Shown in pieces: positions 1 through 11,707 of a DNA stretch of 64,000 bases; within the stretch, counting starts at the first letter, position 1, and each line of letters opens with the position of its first letter. This stretch comes from Saxidomus purpurata (lineage: Eukaryota > Mollusca > Bivalvia > Venerida > Veneridae), in the NCBI GenBank assembly GCA_022818135.1, contig JAFMSR010000032.1:227779-291778 (forward strand), in the 5' to 3' direction. The notes under the pieces are model-generated. The model ran no database searches, was not told where the DNA came from, and was given only the letters and a program-made list of their open reading frames with translations. The position numbers and the translations under genes are program-made.

Positions 1-866
1 TTTTTCCTATATGAGCCTATGTAAAACCAAGTGATCCCCCGGGCGGAGTCAATTTTGACCCAGGGCTCATAATTTGAACAATCTTGGTAGAGGTGCACTA
101 GACAATGCCACATGCTAAATATCTAAGCTCTAGGCCTTGTGGTTTCAGAGAAGATTTTAATTTTTTTTCCTATATAAGCCTATGTAAAACCAAGTGACCC
201 CCCAAGCAAGGTCAATTTTGACCCGGGGCTCATGATTTGAACAATATTGGTACAAGTCCACTAGACAATGCCACATGCTAAGTATCAAACCTCTAGGCCT
301 TGTGGTTTCAGAGAAGAAGATTTTTAAAGTTTTTCCTATATAAGCCTATGCAAAACTAAGTGACCATCCTCACTGGGTCAATTTTCACCTGGGGGTCATA
401 ATTTGAACAATCTTGGTAGAGGTCCACTAGACAATGCTACATGCTTAATATCTAAGCTCTAGGCCTTGTGGTTTCAGAGAAGAAGATTTTTAAAGTTTTT
501 CCTATATAAGCCTATGCAAAACTAAGTGACCACCTGCGCAGGGTCAATTTTGACCCGGGGGTCATAATTTGAACAATCTTGGTAGAGGTCCACTAGACAA
601 TGCTACATGCCAAATATCTAACCGTTAGGCCTTGTGGTTTCAAAGAAGACGATTTTTAAAGTTTTTCCTATTTGTTGCCATAGCAACCAGAGTTCTGCAT
701 GGAATGGAATTCTTTGAACAACTTTGATAGAGCTTCATGCAAGGAACATCCCTGCAAAGTTTCATCAACATTGGCCCAGTGGTTTCAGAGGAGATGTCGT
801 TTGAAGCAAATGGTGGACGGACGGATGTACGATGGACCCCGGAGGGAAAGCGATCCTAATCTAAAA
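1..866 (+). mobile_element. F1 element, 3' part (start outside the window)
   Basis: Four tandem core units of about 170 bp (tttttcctatataagcctat, gtcaattttgaccc, aacaatcttggtagaggtcc, ctctaggccttgtggtttca) are followed by a distinct last unit (ttgttgccatagcaaccaga...tgcatggaatgg) and a short ACGG tail at 816-830. The terminal hairpin (caggtgagctaaaa) is lost. Confidence 0.75.
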
Positions 867-1814
867 ATGCATACTATTTTGAAAACATTCAGTTCTAGGC
901 AAAGTGTTAGACTATGTTACAACCTTCAAAAACAATGACTTCAGTTTTTTGATGGGGGTGTTACATGAGGGATACTAGATTTTTCTGATTTCTAGTTAAT
1001 GAGTTTGTCTGGAATTTGTTGTTAATTAAATGAATATTAATTTACATTTCCATATGGTTAAGAAGCTAATTGGATATTATGCCAGCTACATTATATTACA
1101 AAGTATAAAACGAGAATTAGGCACGCGTCTATTAAGCTACAATGGATTTAAATGTGTTATTATGTGTAGTAACTATTTTTGCCTTTTTCATTTGGATGTT
1201 GCTAAGCAAGTGTTGGGAGACTGCAGAATTTTTATCAGGATTGGCCTGTTGGAGCCCATAACTCTGTTAGAATTATAAAGGTGTTATTTTTTTAAATAAT
1301 TTTTGTGCTTGGTGTTATTCATGGATTTAAACTAACAGTGTGGACTAGTTAACATAAGATGACCATTTAGTTATATTGTGAATGATGCAGCATGCCCAAG
1401 TTATAAGAGTAAGTCCTAGTTTACAGTCAAATGGGACTTGATTTGATTTGAAGTAAATTTTATAACTGTCCGTCCATGACAGCATTTATATTAGCTTGTT
1501 TTCTTGGATGAGACCTCGGCATGTCTTCTACCATGCCTATACCTAACAAAATGTGTTGTAATCTGAGTCCAAAAAAGGAGAGATTTACCTGACTGATTTT
1601 TCCAGTCAGTTTCAGCCAAAGAGTGAATTTGATTGGTTGCCAAAAAGTAGGTCAATTGCGGTGACCAATGAGATATGAGTGTGACCTAGTTTCAGTCAAA
1701 TGGGACCCACAATGAAATTGCATATATATATACCAAATCTCAGTTAACTGAAGTACTGGGTAATTCGAAATACACAAATGTATAATTGATAGTTTTTACT
1801 TGGATTTAATTAAT
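867..1814. other. Gene-free stretch
   Basis: AT-rich. No repeat family, exon or RNA gene was recognised; a small hairpin (ctgactgatttttccagtcag) lies near 1590. Confidence 0.3.
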
Positions 1815-2864
1815 AACAAGAGCTGTCCCTCACAAGTGACGAATGCCCTGAAAGAGGTGCCTCACAGTCTGTGTCCTCTCCATGTGCTCAATAAATGTGC
1901 TATGTAATTTTAAAATCCTTCCATGCATGACAGAGTAATCATGCATACAGTATTCCATTACTTTAAACACTAAGTGTGACCTTGACCTTTGAGATAGGGA
2001 CTTGGGTCTTGCAAGCGACACATCCGCTTGATGTGCTAGACATTTGTGCCAAGTTATTTTAAAATCCTTCAAAGCATGATAAAGTTATAGTCCTGACACA
2101 AATGTATGCATATATACAGGATTCCATTACCTATAAACTCTAAGTGTGACCTTGACCTTTGTGGTAGGGATGTGGGTCTTGCACGCGACACGTCGTCTTG
2201 ATGTGCTAGACAATTGTGCCAAATTATTTTAAAATCCTTCAAGGCATGACAAAGTTACAGTCCGGACACGAATGTGTGCATATATGCATATATATAGGAA
2301 TCCATTACCTTCAAACTCTAAGTGTGACCTTGACCTTTGAGCTAGGGACGTGGGTCTTGCACGCGACACGTCGTCTTGATGTGCTAGACATTTGTGCATA
2401 GTTATTTTAAAATCCTTCAATGTATGACAAAGTTACAGTCCGGACACGAATGTGTGCATATATGCATATATAGAGGAATCCATTACCTTCAAACTCTAAG
2501 TATGACCTTGACCTTTGAGCTAGGGACGTGGGTCTTGCACGCGACACGTCGTCTTGATGTGCTAGACATGTGTGCCTAGTTATTTTAAAATCCTTCAATG
2601 CATGACAAAGTTACAGTCCGGACACGAATGTGTGCATATATAGAGGATTCCATAACCTTCATACTCCAAGTGTGACCTTCACCTTTGAGGTAGGGATGTG
2701 GGTCTTGCATGCGACACGTCGTCTTGATGTGCTAGACATGTGTGCCAAGTTATTTTAAAATCCTTCAATGCATGACAACGTTACAGTCCGGACACGAATT
2801 TGTAAGTGGGGACGGACGGACAGACGGTGCGATTTTAATATGCCACCCTTCGGGCGCATAAAAA
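1815..2864 (+). mobile_element. F2 element
   Basis: 5' AACAAGAGCTGTCCCTCACA with an ATGCCCTGAAAG arm; five core units of 178 bp; ACGG microsatellite at 2811-2826; 3' CCACCCTTCGGGCGCATAAA. Core units carry gtgaccttgacctttg(a/t)g. Short ORFs on both strands are repeat readings. Confidence 0.8.
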
Positions 2865-3418
2865 CAAAAGCTGTACATATTTCTATAATCTTCGTTTTTA
2901 ATTTTTTTCAATGATGAAAAGTCGTTTAAATTTGTTCATAGATTAATGAATTGCTACCTTAATAGAAAAATACAAAAGTATACTGAATATTAATTTCAAA
3001 CACTTATCTTTAATACGTGAATTCTAGAATTTGTTGTTGTTTTAAATGTGTGGTGACGTCAGTCACTCACAACTATAGTACCTTTTCACTTTTTTAAAAA
3101 CAAATATGTCTGATAAATGAAATTATGAGATTTTTAAATTTTTTAAAATTGTATTTAAAAGGAAGAAACAAAAGCTTTAAAATTTCGATTATCTCCCTTT
3201 TTAACTTTACTTAAAATGCAGAAAAATAGCTGTTTTGCAAAAAATCGAAATGAATATCATAATAAGAAAAAAATTCTGAAAAAAGTAAAATGAATTGTAT
3301 ATAATGACAAGTAACATCTGATCCTTTCGCATTACATAACATATGGATAGCTCTATACAGGCTTGTGAAAATAAAAAAAAAACTCAATACTTTATTACTT
3401 AATTACTGAAAAAGGATA
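2865..3418. other. Gene-free AT-rich stretch
   Basis: Nothing recognised. A TTTATT near 3391 is AATAAA on the minus strand and could be a distal poly-A signal for the Ig gene (speculative). Confidence 0.25.
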
Positions 3419-3995
3419 TAAAGGTGGCCCTATATCGCTCACCTGCGACTTATGACAATATGTGACCAAACTTCAACACTAAACTATATATCATAGACAC
3501 AAACTCGACCTAGATTTTATTAAGGCAATCATACTGACAAAGTTTCATGAAGATAGAATGAAAAATGCAACCTCTATAGTATACACAAGGTTTTTCTATT
3601 ACTTGACTGGGTGACTTAGTTTTGATCCTAGATGAACCTTGACTATGATTTGACCCCGTGACCTATTTTTTGACCCTAGATGACCCATGTTCGAACTCGA
3701 CCTAGATTTCATTAAGGCAATCATACTAAGTTTCATGAAATTCAATGAAAAATGCAACCACTATTGCATACACATGGTTTTTCTACGATTTGACCCCATG
3801 ACCTAGTTTTTGACCCTAGATGACCCATGTTCAAGCTCAACCTAGATTTTATCAAGGCAATCATACTGACCAAGTATCAAGAGGATAGAATGAAAAATGC
3901 AACCTCTATTGCATACACAAGGTTTTTCTATGATTTAACCCTGTGACCTAGTTTTTGACCCTAGATGACCCATGCTCAAACACAACCTATCATTT
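3419..3995 (+). mobile_element. F1 element, 3'-truncated
   Basis: Head GGTGGCCCTATATCGCTCAC, then core units of about 160 bp with gtgacctagtttttgaccctagatgaccca and gcaatcatactgaccaagt blocks. No tail hairpin. Confidence 0.7.
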
Positions 3996-4326
3996 ATTGA
4001 AATTCACTATTGAAAACTATGAAGGATATTAATGAATGTTGACTATAATCAAATTACAGAAATTGCCACTTAAAGCAATAGAACAAATTCCAAAAGATGT
4101 TCAAGATAGATAACAATTTGTTAAGAACCAAACTACCAGTAGTACTGAATAGATACATAAAACGGAAATGATATTTGCTGATAATAATTGAACTTAAAAC
4201 ATTACAGTTCAGCATTCCGACTTTAAACATAAAAATGCCAAAGAAATACTCAAAATACTGATCAAGACAAATAAATTTTCATCAAAATAGATATAATAAT
4301 ATAAAGCTATTAGTATTACTGAAAAG

Positions 4327-4858
4327 ACAAGAGCGTCCTCACAAGTGACAAATGCCCCCCGAAAGAGTTGTCTCACAGTCTGTGTCCTCTCCATGTGCTC
4401 AATAATTGTGCCATGTTATTTTAAAATCCTTCCATGCATGACAGAGTTACCATGCATACAGAATTCCATTACCTTTAAACACTAAGTGAGACCTTGACCT
4501 TTGAGATAGGGACGTGGGTCTTGCACGCGACACGTCGTCTTGATGTGCTAGACATTTGTGCCAAGTTATTTTAAAATCCTTCCATGCATGACAAAGTTAC
4601 AGCCCGGACACGAATGTGTGCATATATAGAGGATTCCATTACCTTCAAACTCTAAGTGTGACCTTGACCTTTGAGGTAGGGACATGGATCTTGCACGCGA
4701 CACACCTTGATGTGCTGAACATTTGTGCCAAGTTATTTCAAAAGCTTTCAATGCATGACAAAAGTTACAGCCCGGACACGAAAAAATGTAAGGTCGGGCG
4801 CACAGACGGACAGACGGTGCGATTTTAATATGCCAACCTTCAGGGGCATAAAAAAAAA
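4327..4858 (+). mobile_element. F2 element, short copy
   Basis: Starts ACAAGAGCGTCCTCACAAGT with an AATGCCCCCCGAAAG arm; two to three core units; ACGG tail; ends CTTCAGGGGCATAAAA. Lies in the presumed 3' UTR or downstream flank of the Ig gene. Confidence 0.75.
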
Positions 4859-5081
4859 TATGAACAGAATTAATACATGTTGGCAATAATCAATCGAAGT
4901 TTAAAATCTAATTACAGAAATTCCTACTTTAAAAAGATGATTTTCACCAAAATCGAGTAAGAATGAAGCTTTCTATCTCTCTCTCCTCGTTCACAACTTG
5001 TGCTAAATTTCTGCCTAAAAAAACATCCTCTGTATTTCCAAGTTTCGACTTTACTTTTGACCTGCATGTTTAACTTTTCTC
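4859..5081 (-). other. Putative 3' UTR of the Ig receptor gene
   Basis: AT-rich single-copy-looking sequence directly after the inferred stop codon, without another ORF. It runs into the F2 element at 4327-4858. No convincing AATAAA was found on the minus strand before that insertion; one AATAAA-like site (rc of TTTATT near 3391) lies beyond it. The transcript end is therefore unresolved. Confidence 0.25.
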
Positions 5082-5167
5082 TTAGTAAATGGATTCTAAG
5101 TCTTTAACAGGCAGTCTTTGATACTCATCTTCCAAAGATGTAACCGTCGTCGAGTCAGATGAAATAC
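5082..5167 (-). CDS. Probable terminal exon of the Ig receptor gene (cytoplasmic tail and stop)
   Basis: The reverse complement has an acceptor tatattttaag (AG at 5169-5168) followed by 86 bp ending in TAA (5084-5082). It opens in phase 1 and joins the exon at 10715-10807 as G plus GT (Gly). The tail is acidic and Ser/Thr-rich, then ends EYQRLPVKDLESIY. It contains one YxxL motif (YQRL) and a C-terminal tyrosine, a pattern used for phosphotyrosine signalling or for adaptor-driven endocytosis. With the neighbouring exon it gives a cytoplasmic tail of about 59 residues. The link to the Ig exons is inferred from strand, order and phase; a spliced transcript would settle it. The 3' UTR would run downward from 5081, where an F2 element is inserted at 4327-4858. 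Confidence 0.5.
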
Positions 5168-5462
5168 CTTAAAATATATTGAAACAAATTTGATATGTTA
5201 TATAGGACTATATCAATATGTGTGACCTGTTTTTTTATTTATTTGATAAGCACCTTCCGTCTAATTTAGAGCAGACAGTAAGATTACTAAAATAGTAGTA
5301 GTTATGGACACATGTCTTCACTGCTTCATTTAACTTTTTAATAAACATACAATTGTCATCAAATTCTTTATTTGAACATACTAGGTTTTTTTCCCCCGTT
5401 ATTTCAAGAATAAGACATCCAATGTTAATCCCACATTCTACGAAAACAATGTCAAAGGAAAA
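5168..5462. other. Intronic AT-rich sequence
   Basis: No feature seen between the putative terminal exon and the F1 stack. Confidence 0.3.
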
Positions 5463-5721
5463 TTGAGGGCCAAGATGGCCCTATATTGCTCACCTGCTAC
5501 TTATGACAATATGTGACCAAACTTCAACCCTAAACTATATATCATAAACACAAACATTCTGTTTGACCTTGACAAGGCAAACCTTTTGCCCAATTTATTA
5601 GATGATTGGGTTGTAAATGTCACCTGTATGGTATACACAAGGTTTTTAACCAGGTGACCTAGTTTTTGACCTCAGATTACCCATATTCATACTCAACCTA
5701 AAGTTTTATGAAGATAGAATG

Positions 5722-6634
5722 AACAAGAGCTGTCCCTCCCAAGTGACGAATGCCCCCGAAAGAGGTGCCTCACAGTCTGTGTCCTCTCCATGTGCTCAAT
5801 AAATGTGCTATGTAATTTTAAAATCCTTCCATGCATGACAGAGTAATCATGCATACAGTATTCCATTACTTTAAACACTAAGTGTGACCTTGACCTTTGA
5901 GGTAGGGACTTGGGTCTTGCACGCGACACATCCGCTTGATGTGCTAGACATTTGTGCACAGTTATTTTAAAATCCTTCAAAGCATAATAAAGTTATAGCC
6001 CGGACACAAATGTATGCATATATACAGGATTCCATTACCTATAAACTCTAAGTGTGACCTTGACCTTTGTGGTAGGGATGTAGGTCATGCACGCGACACG
6101 TCGTCTTGATGTGCTAGACATTTGTGCCAAGTTATTTTAAAATCCTTCAATGCATGACAAAGTTACAGTCCGGACACGAATGTGTGCATATATGCAGGAA
6201 TCCATTACCTTCAAACTCTAAGTATGACCTTGACCTTTGAGCTAGGGACGTGGGTCTTGCACGCGACACGTCGTCTTGATGTGCTAGACATGTGTGCCTA
6301 GTTATTTTAAAATCCTTCAATGCATGACAAAGTTACAGTCCGGACACGAATGTGTGCATATATAGAGGATTCCATAACCTTCATACTCCAAGTGTGACCT
6401 TCACCTTTGAGGTAGGGATGTGGGTCTTGCACGCGACACGTCGTCTTGATGTGCTAGACATGTGTGCCAAGTTATTTTAAAATCCTTCAATGCATGACAA
6501 AGTTACAGTCCGGACACGAATTTGTAAGTGGGGACGCACGGACGGACGGACAGACGGACAGACGGACGGACGGTCAGACGGACAGACGGACAGACGGTGC
6601 GATTTTAATATGCCACCCTTCGGGGGCATAAAAA
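5722..6634 (+). mobile_element. F2 element nested in F1
   Basis: AACAAGAGCTGTCCCTCCCA to CCTTCGGGGGCATAAAA, with four 178 bp units and an unusually long GACG/GACA microsatellite (6533-6598). Flanks read gaagatagaatga / atgcatcctctattgcat; uninterrupted F1 has gaagatccaatgaaaaatgcaacctctattgc. Confidence 0.8.
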
Positions 6635-6871
6635 TGCATCCTCTATTGCATATACACATGGTTTCTACGATTTGACCTCGTGACCTAGTTTTGACCCTAG
6701 ATGACCCATGTTCGACCTCAACCTAGATTTTATCAAGGCACTCATACTGACCAAGTTTCATGAAGATCCAATGAAAAATGCAACCTCTATTGTTCTATGA
6801 TTTGACCCTGTGACCTAGTTTGTGACCCCAGATGACCCATATTCGAACTCGACCTAGATTTCATCAACGTA

Positions 6872-8002
6872 CAGTGGTGCTTACGTATAACTTTGCACAC
6901 GGAACGAACGATACACGCAAATGGAATGCACGATAACTGATGAATGAATCATGAGCGATAAGAAGGATACACGATTCCCAATGAACGAAACGAAACACAG
7001 TCATTCGAGTAACTCGGACATTTTCGTATCCTTAACAACAATATTATTAATAGATGTCTTATAACAATGTAATAGCTTAATCAAACCCATTTAAAAAACT
7101 TTTAAAGTCCTAAATTATGGCTAATTAAAAGGAAAACCAAACACATCATAAGAATAATTTGTAATTGAATAGGGGCGTACATACACTTATTATAATTAAA
7201 CTCGAATTACATATCCACACCTACAAATCAAGTGTTGCACGTCTGCAAATTTGTAGACTATCGGTATATTTCAAAGTTGTCATATTGAAAAGGTGTAAAA
7301 AATTGGGATCGAAGGTGTCATAATTAAACACCTGTGTGTCCAAATACTCCTTAGAACTGTGAAATCATTTTTGCACTGTCTTGGTCTTAGACATAGAAAG
7401 TACGTGTGCATTTAATGCGATAAAATTGCTAAACGTGTGTGCAAATAAAATAATACTTTATATTGGAATTAAATCGTGGTTGGAGAAACTTTCAAAGGTA
7501 AGTGTTACTTTTTATGCTAAAGATATATTTTCCTGTTCTAAACAGCTGGTGTAAATCTTTCACGGTATGCAGAACGTCTTCTTTCAGTTTCACCGGAAGT
7601 CAACACCTTTTCTTCTCACAAATATATTGTGAGAAAAAAAAATGTAACAGAAAGATAGTTTAGTTAATTGAAAGAATGATTATTCGTATTTCATCAATTA
7701 TAGTTCTTACATAATTTAATCCGATCTTTGAGCAATACTATAAATAATACACGTCTATGCTTACATGTAGGTCAACATGCAAACGGTCTACACAATTGGT
7801 CGACTGCACTATCTCGGAAAACTTTTATATCATTCTTATCGTGCAACGTTCATCATACGGAACGAAAGATGCCTTACACGATACACGATCTAAATGTTGC
7901 ACGTTGAATGCACGAACAATAAATGCACGTTGAATGCAAACGGAATGCACGTTACACGAACAATACATGAAAATTTTGCAAAGTTACACGTGAGCACCAC
8001 TG
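6872..8002. mobile_element. TA-flanked TIR element (Tc1/mariner-like, non-autonomous)
   Basis: TA-CAGTGGTGCTTACGTATAAC...GTGAGCACCACTG-TA, 1131 bp, with a TIR of about 28 bp (ends in TTTGCA / TGCAAA). Subterminal regions are full of ACGATACACG, GAATGCACG and AACGAACGA motifs in both orientations. It split the F1 sequence tcatcaacg-TA-gtcattctg exactly at TA. No transposase ORF. Confidence 0.8.
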
Positions 8003-8045
8003 TAGTCATTCTGACCTAGTTTCATAAAGATCTTGATCCAGTTAA

Positions 8046-9000
8046 AACTAGAACTGTCACAAGAGTGACGAATTATACCCCCACAGCTTTGTCACAGAAG
8101 TATGTCAACCATAAGAAAGGAATGGCCACAAGGACATAGAGTTGAGTTATTATACAATAACTTGTGTAAATGTATTGTTTTAATAGCATACAAAATGTGT
8201 AAGGTTAGAAATTATCAATTATTGTTCAATTTAATAGGTTTATTTCAAACATGTTTAAAGACAAAAACAAATATCACTTTATTAAGAAATAAAAGAAATA
8301 GAAACCATTCAAATGTTCCAAGTAAACCGTTTTACTGTAAACCATTTTACTGTTCAGACTCACTGTGACCTTGACCTTTGACCTACTGACCCCAAAGTCG
8401 AACTTGACCTGTATTTCATGATGTTACAAATTATTTAAATCGGTCAAGCCTTTCATGAGTTATCATCCGGAAACTGTTTTACATTACAGTTCAGAGTCAC
8501 TGTGACCTTGACCTTTGACCTACTGACCCCAAAGTCGAACCTGACCTGTATTTCATAAAGTTGCACGTGTGTACCGAAAATTATTTAAATCGGTCAAGCC
8601 TTTCATGAGTTATCATCCGGAAACTGTTTTACAGTTCAGAGTCACTGTGACCTTGACCTTTGACCTACTGACCCCAAAGTCGAACTTGACCTGTATTTCA
8701 TAAAGTTGAACGTGTGTACCGAAAATTATTTAAATCGGTCAAGCCTTTCATGAGTTATCATCCGGAAACTGTTTTACAGTTCAGAGTCACTGTGACCTTG
8801 ACCTTTGACCTACTGACCCCAAAGTTGAACTTGACCTGTATTTCATGAAGTTGCACGTGTGTACCAAAAATTATTCAAAAGGGTAAAGTCGTTCATGAGT
8901 TATCATCCGGAAACCATGAAAACCAACAGACCGACCGACAAACCGACAAGCTCACTCCTATATACCCTCCCCCCCAAACTTCGTTTTGTGGGGGTATAAA
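8046..9000 (+). mobile_element. F3 element nested in F1
   Basis: AACTAGAACTGTCACAAGAG (hairpin GTCAC-aaga-GTGAC), arm ATTATACCCCCACA, then four core units of about 145 bp (each with tgaccttgacctttgaccta). A CCGACCGACAAACCGACA microsatellite follows, then a 3' end CGTTTTGTGGGGGTATAAA that pairs with the 5' arm. Confidence 0.8.
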
Positions 9001-9538
9001 TATGCAACCTCTATTGCATACACAAGGTTTTTCCATGATTTGACCCAGTAACCTAGTTTTTGACCACAGATGGGCCCGTATTCAAACTCGACCTAAATTT
9101 CATCAAGGTAGTCATTCTGACCAAGTTTAATGAAGATCCAATGAAAAATGCATCCTCTATTGCATACACACGGTATTTCTATGATTTGACCGGGTGACCT
9201 AGTTTTTGACCCTAGATGACCCACATTCGAACTCGACCTAGATTTTATCAAGGCAATCATACTGACCAAGTTTCATGAAAATCCAGTGAAAAATGCATCC
9301 ACTATTGCATACACAAGGTTTTTCTATGATTTGACCCTGTGACATTTTTGACTCCAGATGACCCATATTCGAACTCGACCTAGATTTTATCAAGGTAGTC
9401 ATTCTGACCAAGTTTCATGAAGATCCAGTGAAAAATGCATACACAACGTTAAGTGTGGACAGACGACGGACACCAGGCAATCACAATCTCACCTGAGCTA
9501 AAAATGTGTCTAAAGATGGATCTCTGAGTAAAATTCTG

Positions 9539-10600
9539 AACTAGAGCTATCACTAAATGTGATTAATAATACCCCCAAAAGACTGCTTTATAAACTGAGG
9601 AAGTTCGTAGTAACATAATACCTTGCAAACAAACTAAAAAGAGATATTATTTTTAGCAATTACTCTGTAATTTGTCAAGATAGAGTTATGGTTCTTGTAC
9701 ACTGCACTTCCTCTCAATGTGCTTGACCATTGTATGAAGTCATATTGAAATCCAACTTGTAGTTTTCGAATCATGCTCCAGACAAGTAAAAGTAACAAAG
9801 GGCAAGAACTCTGAAATGAGTCAAGATAGAGTTATTGTTTTTTTGCACTGCACTTCCCCTCATTGTGCTTGACCATTGTATGAAGTTGTATTGAATTCCA
9901 ACTTGTAGTTTTCAAGTTATGCTCCAGACAAGGAAAAGTAACAAAGGGTAATAACTCTGAAATGAGTCAAGATAGAGTTAATGTTCTTTTGCACTGCACT
10001 TCCTCTCAATGTACTTGACCATTGTATGAGGTTGTATTGAATTCCAACCAGTAGTTTTCAAGTTATGCTCCGGACAAGGAAAAGTAACAAAGGGCAATAA
10101 CTCAGTAAATACTCAAGATAGAGTTATAGTTCTTGTACACTGCACTTCCTCTGAGTGTGCTTGATCATTGTATGAAATTGTATTGAATTCCAACTAGTAG
10201 TTTTCAAGTTATGCTCCAGACAAGGAAAAGTAACAAAGGGCAATAACTCTGTAATTAGTCAAGATGGAGTTATGGTTCTTGTGCACTGCACTTCCTCTCA
10301 ATGTGCTTGACCATTGTATGAAGTTGTATTGAATTCCAATTAGTAGTTTTCAAGTTATGCTCCAGACAAGGAAAAGTAACAAAGGGCAATAACTCTGTAA
10401 TTAGTCAAGATGGAGTTATAGTTCTTGTGCACTGCACTTCCTCTCAATGTGCTTGACCATTGTATGAAGTTGTATTGAATTCCAACCAGTAGTTTTCAAG
10501 TTATGCTTTGGACAAGGAAAATGCAACAGACCGCCCGACCGACCAACCACCGGGTGACTCCTATATACCCCCCTAAACTTCGTTTTGGGGGTATAATAAA
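9539..10600 (+). mobile_element. F4 element
   Basis: AACTAGAGCTATCACTAAAT (hairpin ATCAC-taaat-GTGAT), arm AATACCCCCAAAAG. Six core units of about 146 bp follow (ctgcacttcctctcaatgtg, caagttatgctccagacaag), then GACCGACC repeats, then CTTCGTTTTGGGGGTATAA complementary to the 5' arm. Confidence 0.8.
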
Positions 10601-10714
10601 TTTACTGAAACCAAATATCAAACATCAGTGATGAATTCAAATGATTAAAGATGGGATAAATCCTTAGAAAATATATATTACGCCGTTTAATTCGAGATAT
10701 GAGTAAGAGTCTAC

Positions 10715-10807
10715 CTGGCATCAGAGTTGTGTCATCCAACTTTGACCTTATTTTCGGTTGAACACGCAAAAATGATGCTGTCAGGCATTCTGGTTGTTTC
10801 TGTTTAC
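10715..10807 (-). CDS. Probable cytoplasmic-tail exon of the Ig receptor gene
   Basis: The reverse complement shows an acceptor taaattttacag (AG at 10809-10808), 93 bp open in the needed frame, and a donor gtagac (GT at 10714-10713). It is phase 1 on both sides, which matches the transmembrane exon: T plus GT makes Cys, so the frame runs on as ...CC-C-KQKQPECLTASF.... The 31 residues are basic and polar, with no membrane segment, as expected just inside the membrane. Assignment to the Ig gene rests on strand, order and three matching phases, not on homology; the intervening intron of about 22 kb is almost wholly mobile elements. The flanking intron sequence happens to be open too, so ORF length alone gives no support here. 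It could be an unrelated exon or a chance ORF. Confidence 0.5.
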
Positions 10808-11707
10808 CTGTAAAATTTAACAACATAAAAGCACAACTCATGAAAAAGTGATTGAAAAAGCCACATTTAGGGTCCGAAAACATTAATCTAAATACTGTAT
10901 ATTCTTCAGCGGCCTTATATGAAAACCTATACAATAGAATTCCGCTATTACTACCACCTTCCGTACTTTTGATAAATGGTCTTAATAGCAGAGTGGTCTC
11001 AAAAGCGAATTGACTTCATACACCCATCTGTCATGAATGGCAATACTCTAGTTTATACTTTCTTTTTGTTTCTATACAGTTAACATGTATGATAAACATA
11101 TTAATGAGAGAAAAAACAAACAAAAAAGAACAGATTTGCACATGTCATGCACTTAAATTGATCTGTCAGAAACGACTTCAAATGTCCGTGTTAAATTACA
11201 TGTAATGAACTTTTATATTTTTCATTCTTGTGCAGTAGAATTTAAGATTTATGAGAATCAATCAATCGAAAGATATATTGATTTACTCGCAAAGTAATTG
11301 CTCTGGTGCAGATCATCACAATAACTGACTTTAAAATGTGTACAAACATATTGTACATGTCATGCAAATTATTCTGCAGTTTGGTCCATAATTTCTCAAG
11401 TTTACAATCGGCAATACCAATTAAATGATGCTCCCTCAATTTAGTAATTCTCAACTGTCATTTACATCCTTTTGTTAAACAATTAAGGTTTCACACGATA
11501 AATTGAAAATATTTCACACCCTACCCTACGTCTTGTAATTGACATAATCAAGAAAGGGACACACGTGTGTAGATAATTTCTGGAGGCGCTAGACAGGGAT
11601 AAATACTGTGGTCTGATCAGCGGACAATAAAACAGTTTAAATCGCTTATTAGTGACAGGATACGATGGTCGTTTTAGTGAAATAGCGGGGTGGTCGCTTT
11701 CCTGGTA
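10808..11707. other. Intronic sequence upstream of the tail exon
   Basis: AT-rich and single-copy in this window; no further exon with matching phase was found. Confidence 0.3.

Larger units (their letters stand above)
5463..9504 (+). mobile_element. F1 element split by three nested insertions
   Basis: Head GAGGGCCAAGATGGCCCTAT and tail CTCACCTGAGCTAAAAA belong to one F1 copy. Its core is interrupted by F2 (5722-6634), a TA-flanked MITE (6872-8002) and F3 (8046-9000). In each case the F1 core resumes at the interrupted base. Confidence 0.75.

Noticed and set aside
2216..2598. Overlapping 61-63 codon ORFs on both strands, also at 40196-40747
   Set aside because: All repeat at 178 bp, the unit length of F2 cores.
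8361..8800. Regularly spaced repeats that could suggest a CRISPR array
   Set aside because: Units of 140-180 bp are directly tandem with no unique spacers, in a eukaryotic context; these are satellites inside mobile elements.
10602..10934. Whole 110-codon minus-strand ORF as one gene
   Set aside because: Only 10715-10807 has splice signals and fitting phase; the rest looks like intron that happens to be open.
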